64,000 bases of DNA from Siphonodentalium dalli (GCA_032622095.1 CP136066.1:66598278-66662277); one strand, 5' to 3'. Shown: positions 45,039-56,960, numbered from the stretch's first letter. The notes: generated by a model from the letters alone, not told the origin. Numbers and translations are program-made.

Positions 45039-45810
45039 AGAAATAACACAAAACAAAATTAAAGATAGATTGCTCCACCAAATCCAAGCCACTAACAATC
45101 AAAATATGTATTTGGGGTTCTATTCCGCCAGTTACAGTTTAACATTGCTATTGGCTTTGTTCCACACCAAACAATGTTATTTTGATCAAAAAAAATGTTG
45201 AAAAATCAAGTTTATATAAATTATTGTTGTACCTCTAAAACACTTAAAGATGGATTATCTCTTCATATAACAATTTTGAAATAGTTTTGTGGGTATAAAA
45301 TAATAAATATGAATTGAAGACGCATGTCCGAGTCCGGAAACGCTTCTATCAATTAATATTGATTTTATTCCGAATATTTTTAGGAATGTGAAAGTAACAA
45401 TGGCTTCTACAAGGCCAGCCAGACCTTGTTTGCAAGCGTAACGAAATAGACCCAGATAAATAACTCTTTGACGTATTTAGTGGAATAAATTTAATGAAAT
45501 AACTATTCAAACTGTATCAATATCAATCACAGACACTGATTCTTCATTCCTTGTCCGTAGCATACGGAATGTAAACAGACGACAAACCGGAAGTCAAAGG
45601 TCACCTTTGCACAACAATAATACATTTGTACACAAATGGCACTATTTCCTGTTATACAATGACCATTGTATCTCATTATTATAGAATGGGCGAATGAATG
45701 GAATAGGTCGGATCATGTAATAAACTATAATCTAAATGTGAGGGAAAGCATGCAGGCTTAGTAAACAATGACAGGGAAGCTGTGATTGGCTGACACTGAC
45801 AAATGCTTCT
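45039..45810. other. No feature seen
   Basis: No exon or repeat recognised. Confidence 0.4.
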
Positions 45811-45896
45811 TTAACCCTTTCAGTGCCAAGTGCGATTTTTGTATCAATTATTAATTCTAAGGTTGATACAAAAATCGGACTTGGCACTGAAAGGGA
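45811..45896. mobile_element. Solo inverted ends of family D''
   Basis: TTAACCCTTTCAGTGCCAAG runs to TTTTTGTATCAATTA and is mirrored by TTGATACAAAAATCGG ... CTTGGCACTGAAAGGG. The whole unit is an 86-bp hairpin: the D'' ends without the D cassette between them. The right TTAA has mutated to ATCA. Confidence 0.85.
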
Positions 45897-45911
45897 TCAC
45901 TAAATATATCT

Positions 45912-46169
45912 TTAAGACTGATTACATGATGGGAACTTCCTGAAAACCTTGTGCCAATGCATTCTCCCATTGGGAGCCTCACATATATAAGAGTATACGG
46001 TGGCCTAGATATAAAAACATTTGCCTTCACCTCGTAAGCCAGAGCATTCTCTTATATATGCAAGGCTCCAGGAGCCTATTGGAGAATAAGAAAATGCACT
46101 GGCATAGGTTCTTTAATATTGCAGTGGCGGAGCCCCCCCCCCCCCCCCCCCCCATCATGAAAGGATTAA
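45912..46169 (+). mobile_element. Family D double-hairpin element, decayed
   Basis: Two hairpins of the D cassette (CCAATGCATTCTCCC ... and CCAGAGCATTCTC ... GAAAATGCACTGGC) lie between TTAAGACTGATTACATGATGG and CATGAAAGGATTAA. A 21-base C run (46133-46153) has expanded near the right end. Confidence 0.75.
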
Positions 46170-46589
46170 GTAAGGCCTGCAGCTTTGACTTATACCCAAC
46201 AATGTCTGTTTTATTAATAAAATCTTGAAATGTTTTATTGTTTTAATCTCGTTTATAGGCATCTGTAACATGCATGTATAATCTCATGTAGAGAAATATA
46301 ATAATGACAAAATCTCGGAACAACAAAATCTGATATATGTATACAATCAAAAACAAACATTATGACCATAAACTGGTCTGGCAAATACTATTTATAGCTA
46401 TAATAGTAATATGTAACTATAGTCATTAGATCAGACTATCGCTAATGATGAATCTGATTAGTGCGAGATAAAACAATCAATAACATAGTCATTTCAAAAG
46501 TGTAAGAGCCTGGTTTGAATACTCTTACAAAGTTGACCTTTACTAAAGCATCATTGACGAGTAGTTATCCCATAGGAAATGTTCAGAAA
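46170..46589. other. No feature seen
   Basis: AT-rich; nothing recognised. Confidence 0.4.
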
Positions 46590-47460
46590 ACAAGGGGTAC
46601 GCATCTAAGATGCTTTTGTCGAGTTTTTTGGCAGTCCAACCAAACTTCTGCCAATAAGGTGCACAACTTCGGGGAAAAAAGTCGGACGGTGGTATATTAT
46701 TGCAATAGACCTATATACCAAATATCAATTGAATCTGTTAATATTTCATTGAGTTATTGCACTAACAGTGATAAAATTGTTATTAAAATAGACAAACTAA
46801 GACCCATAACTCCGCGAAAAAAAGTATTGTTGCAGAAGACTCATATACCAAATATTGTTGTAATCAGTTAATATTTCATCGAGTTATTGCGCTATCGGTG
46901 ACAAAATTGCTAAAAATAAGACAAACTAAGGCCCATAACTCTGCGAAAAAAATTTGGACAAACCTGGTTTTCGAACTCGTCCGAGATATTGTTGCAGGAG
47001 ACTCATATACCAAATATTGTTGAAATCGGTTAATATTTCATCGAGTTATCGCGCTATCGGTGATAAAATTGCTAAAAATAGACAAACTAAGGCCCATAAC
47101 TCCACGAAAATAATTCGGACAAACCTGGTTTTCGAACTCGTCCGAGATATTGTTGCAAGAGTCTCATATACCAAATATTGTTGAAATTGGTTAATATTTG
47201 CGTGAGTTATCGCGCTATCGGTGAAAAACTTAACTAAAAACCATCTAAGATGGATAACTCTTGTAAAAAAGTTCGGACGTAACCCATTTTCTACAGGCAG
47301 TAAATAGTCATTGGGAGGAACTGCCATACCAACAAAATTTTGAATCCGTTCACAAATGTCAAAGTTATAAGGCATTCTTTAGGTCCGCCCGCCCGCCCGC
47401 CCGCCCGCCAACCGTCCCTTGCCAAACCATAAGTCGAGTTTTTGAAAAACTTGACTAATA
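46590..47460 (+). repeat. Tandem repeats J, ~150-bp unit, with GCCC run
   Basis: The unit (AGACAAACTAAGGCCCATAA ... CGGACAAACCTGGTTTTCGA ... GAGATATTGTTGCA ... ACCAAATATTGTTGAAAT ... GAGTTATCGCGCTATCGGTG) is present in four to five copies. It is followed by a GCCC microsatellite (47384-47408) and an end reading CGAGTTTTTGAAAAACTTGA. A diverged copy with the same end is in the TLNRD1 intron. Confidence 0.85.
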
Positions 47461-47953
47461 AGTTCAACAAACGACCATTGAACTTATTATCTAAATATTT
47501 CCTTCAATAAATATGGCTCCTTCTGCACTTTTATTTATCTGCCGTCTGCTTTTATTGCCTTAACATCCCTCCAAATGAATAATAGACCATTCCGATGTAC
47601 ACTTTATAACTGACTGGGATAATCCAAATAATATAGAAAGGGTAAATATACATGTAGATTGCTCCTTTCATGTAAAAATGACAAAATATTTCAAACACTG
47701 TCTGTTTTTTTCTGAAAACACCGTGGGGGGGTAATAAAACATTCCGAGCCCAATTGAGTATCAATTGAGTATCAAGATGACCCACCCAAAATGCAATATT
47801 TTCCACAGCTCCAAAAATATCCTCCATACTTTTCAACTATTTTTGGTTTTAAAACTTAGAGATAATGTAATTTTAGCATCAAAACTGCCTTCAGACAGTC
47901 AATATAGATTGTTTCTTGTTGTAAATTTACTAAATATCTGGTATGTCAGTCTA
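47461..47953. other. No feature seen
   Basis: Nothing recognised. Confidence 0.4.
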
Positions 47954-48045
47954 CAGTAATGCTCTAAATAATCGACTCCTTAACCACAGCAGAATTACCC
48001 ATAATTCTGCAGTGGTTGAGGAGTCAATTATTTAGAGCATTACTG
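47954..48045. mobile_element. Family G mariner-like foldback, short form
   Basis: A near-perfect 92-bp palindrome beginning CAGTAATGCTCTAAATAATC and ending in its complement, flanked by TA on both sides. TA duplication and CAGT termini fit a Tc1/mariner-type MITE reduced to its inverted ends. Confidence 0.85.
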
Positions 48046-48670
48046 TATATTATTCTGAACATAAAATACATAGACACGACGCATAAGCAATCACCAGCAA
48101 GCTGCCATGTCAAACTGAGCTGATCACATTCATGTACACCAACATGCAATAGATAGTTAATAGGAAACATTCATTAAGTGGTGAAAATTCTAATATTCTT
48201 CCAAAAAATATTGATTTTGTGTTTCTATGGGTGGGTAACGGGTAAGAAAAAACTTGAGTCAAGGGGTGGGTGGGTCCCAAAAATGGCCAAATGTAAAAAA
48301 TTATCATACGTGTCTGAAAACAGTACATAAATAGAAGAACAAGTGACCATAAGTGGATCTATCGAAATTTGATATCATAATAGATTTGTATTCATATCTT
48401 TGCACTTCTCTGGCTTTCTCAGATATTCCGCAATCGGATGCACCATAAATTTCCACAGTAGTGGTTTATTATGGTGTAGCAAGATACATGTAACACCTGT
48501 CAATATATTTGCAACATGCTTACATGCAATACAAATCGGCGAAATGTTGTTTTGCCAGTGTCATATTTAATATAGCTATAAATGGCTTTTGCCAGATCTG
48601 ATAAAAATAGAGAGAGCCCAAACAGGTCCAAAATTTGGGACAGGTGGGTGGACTTTTCAATAAATTTAAC
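48046..48670. other. No gene seen
   Basis: A GGGTGGGTAACGGGTAAG ... GGGGTGGGTGGGTCCC patch near 48228-48275 resembles the core of the 4175-4367 element. Nothing else. Confidence 0.4.
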
Positions 48671-48933
48671 TTAACCCTTCCATGACTGGGGCTTCCTCAA
48701 ATTTAGCGAAAACCCTGTGCCAATGCATTCTCTTATATATGTGAGTCTGGGCGCCTCACATATATAAGAGAATGCATTGGCCTAACAATATTTACCTTAA
48801 CCTTGTAAGCCAGTGCATTCTCTTATATATGTGAGGCTCCCTATGGGAGACTTGCATATACATGTATAAGAAAATGCACTGGCACAGGGTCTTTAATGCT
48901 GCACCAGCACAGTTCTCATCATGAAAGGGTTAA
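48671..48933 (+). mobile_element. Family D double-hairpin TTAA element, complete
   Basis: It begins TTAACCCTTCCATGACTGGG and ends CTCATCATGAAAGGGTTAA, 263 bp. Hairpin 1 (CCAATGCATTCTC ... GAGAATGCATTGG) and hairpin 2 (CCAGTGCATTCTC ... AGAAAATGCACTGG) are both present, with the phrase AACAATATTTACCTTAACCT between. Confidence 0.92.
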
Positions 48934-49232
48934 GAAACGAATGCAGTTAGAGTGTGTTTTATTGAATGGTACAGCGCTGTGGCTGTTGGACATACCCCTC
49001 AATAAAACACACTCAAAGCTATATTCATTTCTTATATTTAAATGTATTTTACCTTATTAATTTTTATAACGTAAATTTTTTGGGCAGCTAACCAATGACC
49101 GAACAGGATTTGGTGTAACACACATAGGCTTTGTAAATATTTGTCATTATAATTATATAAGATACTGTTCCGCAATTAAACATAATAATGAACCCCTCTG
49201 AAATTACAAATGATCAGCTTATATAAGTTATA
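48934..49232. other. No feature seen; GTGTTTTATTGA inverted pair
   Basis: AGTGTGTTTTATTGA (48950) is mirrored by TCAATAAAACACACT (48999), a short hairpin. Nothing else recognised. Confidence 0.4.
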
Positions 49233-49432
49233 CAGTAATGCTCTAAATAATCGACTCCTTAACCACAGCAGAATTATGGGTAACTTTTCAGGATTTAGTT
49301 GGAAATATGGCTTGTTGCCATTCATTGGAAAGCTCTCGTCGAGAGCTTTCCGATGAATTGCAACAAGCCATATTTCCGACTAAATCCTGAAAAGTTACCC
49401 ATAATTCTGCGCAATTATTTAGAGCATTACTG
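49233..49432. mobile_element. Family G mariner-like foldback, long form
   Basis: A 200-bp palindrome flanked by TA: CAGTAATGCTCTAAATAATC at the left, TTGCCATTCATTGGAAAGC near the centre, mirrored to the right end. The right arm has lost about 25 bases. Same ends as 47954-48045. Confidence 0.9.
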
Positions 49433-50221
49433 TATTTTAAAGCAAATTCAAGAATAGATTGACAGGTATGATAGAGAGCTAGATCATGCCATGAATCTCT
49501 ACTCTGGCTAACGCCAAAGAGATCATATTCCACCAGTACAAAACCTTGGAACTTTTTGAAGTTTTCACAGGGAACTTTATATTATAAAGTCGAAAAAATA
49601 ACATGGGGAATATATTTCTTAGTTGTAAATTGTTCCTTAATAATGTACTTCACTGTAAGTGAATGTCCCAGCTCAAAATTGCATGCTTTTCTCTGACTTT
49701 TGTGAGCCGATATTGCAATAAACATTGAATTAATTACACAGGATAAATGCCATAATTGTAAGCAATTCAATGCAAAATTGCTCACAAATTCACTAAAATC
49801 GTGAAATTTCAAGTTGGGACCTTCACCTATAGCGAAGTACATTATTAAGTAATTGATAGTAACTAAGAAATATATTCCCCGCGTTAATTTTTCGACTCTT
49901 ATAAGGTTCCATGTCAAAACTTCAAAAAGTTCCAAGGTTTTGTACTGGTGGAATATGATCTCTATGGGCAATTGCCAGAGTGGAGATTCATGGCATGATC
50001 TAGATAGAGAGCATAACATGGCAATAGGATGTAGAACAAATTGCTCTGACAGAAACTCCTAAGAAAATTAAGCAAAACATTATAACATTTGGTTATACAA
50101 TTTACAAAAGTAAATTTTGGCCCTCATATATTATGTTTTTGTGCATTTGCACATTTTGAATGCATGGTACTCACCAACCTCTAAATCACATGATTCCCTA
50201 CTGTGATTACTGCCTGGGTTG
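49433..50221. repeat. Inverted duplication around 49480-50000
   Basis: AGAGAGCTAGATCATGCCATGAATCTC, GAGATCATATTCCACCAGTAC and AAACCTTGGAACTTTTTGAAG (49475-49562) recur inverted at about 49915-50010, as does CATGGGGAATATATTTCTTAG (49600) against 49860-49885. A roughly 530-bp foldback, non-coding. Arms are about 160 bases with a 230-base spacer. Confidence 0.75.
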
Positions 50222-50475
50222 CAAGCCTTGAAATAGTGTGTCTGTCATTTGCAGAATGAGGTCCCCAGAGGGTGAATTTAGTGATGCTACCCCGCATAGT
50301 GGGCTAGCATCACCAAATTCACCCTCTGTGGACCTCATTCTGCTTACAACTCAGCAGAATGAGGTTCCCAGAGGGTGAATTTGGTGATGCTAGCCCGCTA
50401 TGCGGGGTAGCATCACTAAATTCACCCTCTGGGGACCTCATTCTGCAAATGACAGACACCCTATTTCAAGGCTTG
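50222..50475. mobile_element. Family F double-hairpin element with 8-bp duplication
   Basis: 254 bp. Ends CAAGCCTTGAAATAGTGTG and CACCCTATTTCAAGGCTTG; tandem hairpins inside; perfect 8-bp duplication CTGGGTTG (50214-50221 and 50476-50483). Confidence 0.95.
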
Positions 50476-50584
50476 CTGGGTTGTCATTTACGCTGTGTGT
50501 CTCTATGAGCATTGCAATAGTGCAATCAAGTTAAATTAACACATAGGCCAAAGTAACATAATCAACCAAAATTAACGACAGGCG

Positions 50585-51400
50585 AGTAACACGAGAGGCC
50601 GATCACGAGAGGCAGATGTTTAACCCATCCCTTGGCGATAGTAAATAGCTATGATCGGAATCATAAACTAAGAGTTTTTATGTTGAAATACAAGTATACT
50701 CTAATGTACTAAAGAAGTACATGTATAACAGAGCTGTTAGGTTTCACAGATTGTCCATGACATGAAACTCCCGGATTGCCATAGGGAAAACCTACGGAAG
50801 ACCACCCATTTCAGGGATTTTTTTATTTATTTGAGCATACCTCCCGCTTAAATCTCCCGGATGGCCATTTTCAAAATTTAAAGGTACTCAATCTGATTCG
50901 ATGGTCCCCATATCAGATTCCAACAACAACAAAGTTTTTTGAAATGCTGCTCCAGTTATCAGAATCGATTAATTGCCCAAAAATAATGCTAACCACAGTC
51001 AACTATAGTATAAAATTGCCCAAAACCTGTTATCTATCAACATTTTGTTCAACAGAATTTTGCCTGTTTGTCAAATATCTGACACAAAAAAGCCACTTGA
51101 TTTTAGAGTTATCCATCTTCATCAGCAATTTGGTCTGAGACCTGTCTTCTCGTCAACCTTTTACTGGGCTACTAGAACATTTTCGGTGGTGAAAAATTAT
51201 AGATTTCAAAAATCGATATCTGATCACTCTGAACTTTTGATGGGTGGGTTCCTCGACTCGAATCAAATATTTTTTACCCCCAAAGCTAAGAAAATAGTAA
51301 TTTGCTAGCGTTAATTCGGACTATGCATCTTTAACAGGTCTGATGTATAAACAAATGTACATAACAAAAATTCTCAAATTATTGGAATTTATGGGTCCTA
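50585..51400 (+). repeat. Interspersed repeat L, copy 2, split by family C
   Basis: AGGCCGATCACGAGAGGCAG ... GATAGTAAATAGCTATGATC at the left and ACAAATGTACATAACA ... TTATTGGAATTTATGGGTCC at the right correspond to 41646-41811. A family-C element lies in between. Confidence 0.7.
50878..51334 (+). mobile_element. Family C TTAA element, complete
   Basis: It begins TTAAAGGTACTCAATCTGAT and ends TTCGGACTATGCATCTTTAA. 457 bp, inserted in repeat L at TTAA. Confidence 0.88.
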
Positions 51401-52199
51401 GTACCAATTTTGCACTAGTAGTGTCACTTTGACATCAGAATACACTAGGACCCTTAACCTGAGATATGTGAACACAGTTAATACCCTGGTGGTCACCATA
51501 GCTCTCAAGAAAAATAGTTTAGACAATACAAAAGTCTATATACCAGTAATATTTATACAGCCATAATATGATGAGGATGCTGGGCCCTATGATCCCTAAA
51601 TCAAAACAGATTACCATAGTTCATATAAAAGAAGATAAGTCGTCCTCAATAAAATGGTTTCACAGTAAATAGAACACAAGTAGCTTGGATACTAAAATCA
51701 ATTTCGTTCAATTTTAATCTTCTAAGCGCTCTGTGGCCCCTAAAATTCATCTGAACAATGACAAATGAACAGATGGGAAAATACGGTTCCTGGCAATAAT
51801 CCACACCACATATCAACAACACCTGCCATCTTGGACTGGAGAACACGATTTTTTAATTACTTATTTGATTTAGTGTTATATGACCCTTTTATTGTCTCCT
51901 GTCTATAACACCGGGAAGCCCCTGACATGATAAACAGCCCCAAATGCTCTTCAGTACACAAGATTTTTCTCATACACAGAAAATCATTTATTTCTGTTCA
52001 CGGGATGAAATCCATGAAAACTCCATAGCCCTCAATGTTAATCTTCTGACCTCTCGGTGGCCCCTGAAATTCACTCAATCGTGACCCTATGAACTAGATC
52101 TTATACTAATGCCTACACTGTTAAAAACATCGGATCAAACCAATATTCGAACTTGATCTGTATTTCGGGCTTAGACACTCACATATAAAAAGTTGGTTC
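51401..52199. other. No feature seen
   Basis: Nothing recognised as exon or repeat, apart from a duplicated phrase near 51722 and 52045 (CTGTGGCCCCTAAAATTCA and GGTGGCCCCTGAAATTCA). Confidence 0.4.
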
Positions 52200-52450
52200 C
52201 AATTTGGTTCAGATGAAAAATGTTTGAGTTATTGCGGCATGTATAAATTCTAAGTCGAATAAGGACCATAACTCTGTAACGAAATAGGATCAAACCCCAT
52301 ATTCGGACTCGATCTGTAGTTTGGGCTGAGAAACACATACATAATTTGGTTCCAATCGGATAGAAAATGTTTGAGTTATCGCACCATGCATACAGTGTCT
52401 ACCGACAGATGGATGACTAGACAGACAGACAGATGGACGAATGACGAGTA
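52200..52450 (+). repeat. Diverged tandem repeat ending in GACAGACAGACAG
   Basis: GGACCATAACTCTGTAACGA, GGATCAAACC.ATATTCGGAC and TTTGAGTTATYGCRSCATG recur about twice and lead into a GACAGACAGACAGATGGACG run. Related to 42480-42660. Confidence 0.6.
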
Positions 52451-52702
52451 GTCAATCCAGATGTTGAAACTATGTGTACAATATTATGGTATGGGCACAG
52501 ATAAAAAAGGTGTCAACATATTGCACATCAAACAAGTGCCAAGGGAGTTACATCCCTCAATCGACAAAAAATAGGTAATGAACAGAAAATGGTAAATAAA
52601 TGTATGTCAATAATAAAGCATCAAATTAAACCTGGTGGTTACGTTAATTTCTTATATCTTGACTATTGGCTCAGCATGGCTTACTGAAGTGATTAAATGT
52701 TA

Positions 52703-52903
52703 TTAACGCTTCAATGACTAGAGCTTTCTGAAATTTGACAAAACCCCTGTGCCAATGCATTCTCTTATATATGTGAGTCTTCCATAGGGCGCCTGATATA
52801 TATAAGAGAATACATGGCCTAACAATATTTATCTCGATGGTGTAAGCCAGTGCATTCTCTTATATATGCGAGGTTTCCTATCGGAGACTCACATATATAA
52901 GAT
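52703..52903 (+). mobile_element. Family D element, right end lost
   Basis: TTAACGCTTCAATGACTAGAG is followed by hairpin 1 (CCAATGCATTCTC...) and most of hairpin 2 (CCAGTGCATTCTC...). At 52903 it switches to a short stretch (GGAACAGCAATAACACTGTA) resembling segment M near 12375. Confidence 0.75.
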
Positions 52904-52982
52904 AAATATGGAACAGCAATAACACTGTACTTCTAGGAACAAGCATGTAATAAAAGCATGCAAATTCCAGTTTTAATAAGAT

Positions 52983-53261
52983 TAACCCTTTCAGTGCCAG
53001 GGCCAGGGGCCGATCTCATCGGCCCTAATGTACGGTCTGTAAAATCGGCCCTAAAAAAATTTTTTTTTTTTTTTTTTTTTTAGATTTTTAAAAAATTATT
53101 AAAATTGTAAAAAATAATAACAAATGATGAAAAATTGTTAGGCCAATGCATTCTCTTATATATGCGAGGCGACCTATGGTCGACTCGCATATATAAGAGA
53201 ATGCATTGGCACAGGGTATATGGGTTGATACAAAAATCGGACCTGGCACTCAAAGGGTTAA
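52983..53261 (+). mobile_element. Family D'' TTAA element, single cassette hairpin
   Basis: It begins TTAACCCTTTCAGTGCCAG and ends CTGGCACTCAAAGGGTTAA, 279 bp. The left part contains GGGGCCGATCTCATCGGCCC and a T homopolymer (53059-53080). The right part holds one D-cassette hairpin (about 53141-53211). Confidence 0.9.
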
Positions 53262-54511
53262 ACCATAAATCATTTGACAGGAAAATTATGCACATATTTC
53301 AGTGTATTTCAAATTAATATGCATGTGTTACTTTTAAATTGTTTATTAGGTATCATGCCAAAAACAATATTATTTAACAGCCTGAATACATCTTTTAACA
53401 AATGTACCAAGTTGAAAACATTGACAGAGAAACGTCGGGACAAGGCTGACAGATAGACATGCTAATTCTAAATCACCCCAACAACTAAATTAAAGACTAT
53501 CATCTTGTTCTTAAAGGGACTGAAGGTGTTCGCAGTAGGTAAATGTACAAAAAATTATATAAGTCTGTAAAAACATCACTCCAATAACGAAATTTTGCGC
53601 ATTGAAACCATTGTTTTGTACACAAAACTGTTACAGTGATTTTCAATGAACATTGCTAAATATGAAGTAAATTCAAATATTTTAGTCTCAATATGATTTT
53701 CAGAATATCTTGACCTTTTTTCAATATTTACCATAATGTTCTGCTTAAACGCTAGAATCTTACTGGACTAATTGGACTGTTATCGGTAATGTTTACATAA
53801 CAATTTATTTGATTTGATGCAATTCGGAATCTTTCATCTGATTCCTTTCAATTCAAAATCGGCTGCCCTGATTCGAACTATATCGAATCATTGGCACCAG
53901 TTGCATTCTCATTACTTCAATGGACCACATTACATTTTTGCTAAGATATATTATGATACCAATGCATATAAATAACATTGTCGTCGACTTATCTATATTA
54001 TAGACTACCGAAGCATTGTAAGACTTATGCAACTGATCTATCAAAATTTCATATATATGTCAAACTTGTAAATGTGATTGCTTTCCGATTTCAATATTGC
54101 TTCTGATACTGATAAAGAGACGACCACGAAGAATGCACACTTAATTGGTTAGACATGCATATGATTCATTTATAAATTAATATTTACATTGTATACTGAC
54201 AATCGTTTATCATCGTTATGAAGTGAGCAAACTGATATTAAGTCATTTATTATCTTCCTTTTCACTATTATTATGTCTGATGTAATCATTCAAATCGAGA
54301 TTTGATGCAATTCGAAATCATTTGGCTGATTTGATTCGAGATTTGATTCAAAATGAAAATGGCCGATTCGCAGGGCCCTGGTTTTGGACATGCATAATCT
54401 CATTATTGGAGAGTTATTTATAATGAACATAAGGACAAAGTCAATCTATTTCTTCATGAAATGTTGATGATAGTTGTTTGCTAGACTTTGATCTTATTTC
54501 ACATGAATCCG
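53262..54511. other. No gene; degenerate ATTCGAAT words and a hAT-like end
   Basis: Words such as TTTGATTCGAGATTTGATTC and a terminus CCGATTCGCAGGGCCCT (to about 54379) match the right ends of the 57590-58220 type. More words are at 53810-53890. Probably a decayed copy of about 550 bp. Confidence 0.45.
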
Positions 54512-54756
54512 CTTTCATGACAGGAGTTGCGCTGGTGCAGCATTAAAGATCATGTGCCAGTGCATTCTCTTATAGATGCAAATCTCCCATAGGGAGCCTC
54601 GATTATATAAGAGAATGTACTGGCTTACAAGGTCAAAGTAAATATGGTTAGGCCAATGCATTCTCTTATATATGCGAGGCTCCCTATGGGAGACTCGCAT
54701 ATATAAAGAGAATGCATTGGCACAGGTACAGGAAGGTCCGATCATGAAAGGGTTTA
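54512..54756 (+). mobile_element. Family D double-hairpin element
   Basis: CTTTCATGACAGGAGTTGCG ... and, at the right, CGATCATGAAAGGGTTTAAA. Hairpins at about 54554-54624 and 54651-54722. The left terminus is slightly decayed; 54586-54600 preserves the CTCCCATAGGGAGCC loop. Confidence 0.85.
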
Positions 54757-55095
54757 AAGGGCTTGAGGTCCTGTAAAAATCAAGGTGGATTTGGAATAAT
54801 AGATATTTGCTATATACAACATGTAGGATATTATCAATGCTACTTTGATCACAATAAATAACTGAAATAATTGATAGCTGTTGACAGAGAGAAATTTGCC
54901 CATAAGTACTTTGACTCAAAGTTATTACCTTATAAACCCTGAATATACAGAAAGTTCAGGGAAGAATACCTTTAACCAAAACATGTCAAATTGGCATATC
55001 AACAAAAATAAGTGTCAACAGACTGTGTAAGTCCTTGATGCGAAATTATTAATTCAAATGCTGGAGATGATAGAGCCAGAGCCTTAAATATACCT
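54757..55095. other. No feature seen
   Basis: Nothing recognised. Confidence 0.4.
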
Positions 55096-55344
55096 TTAAC
55101 CATTCCATAACTGGAGCTTCCTGAAATTTTGCGAAACCCTGTGCCAATGTATTCTCTTATACCGGTATATGCGAGTCTCCGCATATATAAGAGAATACGT
55201 TGGCCTAACAATATTTACCTTGACCTTGTAAGCCAGTGAATTCTCTTATATATGCGAGGCTCCCTATGGGAGATTTGCATATATAAGAGAATGCACAGGC
55301 ACAGGATTTTTAATGCTGCACAGCTCCAGTCATGAAAGGGTTAA
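55096..55344 (+). mobile_element. Family D double-hairpin TTAA element
   Basis: TTAACCATTCCATAACTGG ... CTCCAGTCATGAAAGGGTTAA, 249 bp, two hairpins (about 55143-55204 and 55232-55301). Confidence 0.9.
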
Positions 55345-56026
55345 AGGTCGTGTACCTGTTCCCTGAACTTTCTACAGTGATCCAGATTCATAAAATAACG
55401 GTAACTTTGTAAACAGGGTCAACAGGATCTCTGGTCATAAAAAAATAATTATTTTCCTTATCTTATGATTACCCATATTTGGTAGGTTATAAACCTGAGT
55501 TTCTCTTCATCCCCTTCCGTATGAACTGAGATTTCATGTTAAGAATATGTCATAGATCTACTCTTTTCTTGCAATATCATACAAAATTTAATATCGTACA
55601 AAATTTAACATCACACAAAATTATCAAATTTTTGTGGAGAGCTTACTCTATTCAATAAGATTAACAGCTTGATTTTAAACACATACACACATCTTCATCA
55701 TCTTAAGCCTAACTAGGCCCTAATAAAAATATCCCATTGGAAAATTTGCACCACAGAAGCTAATAATTGGAAATATATAGAAAATTAGAAAGACGAATTA
55801 TCGTTGTGAAACTCAGTGTAAGTAACAGGTTATTCCTATTTTATGTGAATGGAGCGACAGGACTTGAAAATAGTTCTGAAAAGAAAGAGAAATCCTGTCT
55901 TTTGTTCACAAAATAAGAAACTTTCTTGAGTCAGAAATAGGAAAAATCTTACTTATTCCACATTGGGGATGGGTCCCATATTGGGACTACAACATCGCCG
56001 CCATCTACCTTAAATACCGACACGTT
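55345..56026. other. No feature seen
   Basis: A short repeated phrase ACAAAATTTAAYATC occurs near 55580-55620. Nothing else. Confidence 0.4.
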
Positions 56027-56287
56027 TTAACCCTTTCATGATGGGAACTGTGCTGGTGCAGCATTAAAGACCATGTGTCAGTCAGTGCAATCTCTTATAT
56101 ATGTGAGTATCCCATAGGGAGCCTCGCAAAAATAAGAGAATGCACTGGCTTACAAGGTAAATATTGTTAGATCAATGCATTCTCTAAAATATGTGAGACT
56201 CCTTATAGGCGACTCACATATATAAGATAATGCATTGGCACAGGGTTTTCGCAAAATTTTCGGAAGCCTCAGACATGAAAGGGTTAA
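56027..56287 (+). mobile_element. Family D double-hairpin TTAA element
   Basis: TTAACCCTTTCATGATGGGAA ... CCTCAGACATGAAAGGGTTAA, 261 bp, with two somewhat mutated hairpins (GTCAGTGCAATCTC ... and ATCAATGCATTCTC ...). Confidence 0.9.
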
Positions 56288-56862
56288 GACATTTGGAGAC
56301 TCAGAACTTGAACTAGAGTCAGTTTGAGCGACAGTTCATGATGACAAGTTAACTTTCTGATATTGTATACCGGTACACAGATAAAACACTACTAAGGCCA
56401 TATATATTCTGATCCACACAAGATTGTACCATGGGTGATGACATACCCCCACGGTGCCAAATTGAAACATAAGAAGGACAGAACTCAAATTTTAAAACCA
56501 GAACGGAACATTTCCCAATAATAAAGAAGAAAAGCTCTAAAATGGTAAACCTGGGCAACAGAACAATTTGACATGGTACAAGTACCATTGGAAGCCCATG
56601 CAATTATTAACATCCAAACCAAACTTCATTGAGATCTGACAACTGCATATATATCTGTATTATACACCTGTAACATTGAAAAAGAGTTTATTATATCTAA
56701 ATGATTCCATATTAGTTGATATCAGTGAAATATTATCCTGGAATTGATCATTCCCGGAAATATAATGGAAGGATTGTCTACTACGAAATCGCTTCGTAAT
56801 TATCTTTAAATATAGGAGAAGAGTGGAGACAGGGTAGATTAACATTAGATATGTCGATATAT
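56288..56862. other. No feature seen
   Basis: Nothing recognised. Confidence 0.4.
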
Positions 56863-56960
56863 AGGGGTGGGAGGTATGCCCAGTGTCGCGATACGATACG
56901 TATCGCGATATGCGGGTCGCGATACAATACGTATCTAGATACGATACCCTAGTATTTCTG
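56863..56960 (+). mobile_element. hAT-like MITE left end, GATACGATACG repeats
   Basis: TAGGGGTGGGAGGTATGCCC followed by CGCGATACGATACGTATCGC and TATCTAGATACGATACC. The TAGGGG terminus and TCGATAC-type subterminal repeats parallel the TCGAATC repeats of the 57590 element. No right end is visible. Confidence 0.5.

Noticed and set aside
32750-55211. Recurrent small frames encoding ILLYMR...RIYKRMHWH-like peptides on both strands
   Set aside because: They are translations of the palindromic D hairpin cassette; the reading is preserved because the DNA is repeated and self-complementary, with no start context, splice sites or selection on codons.
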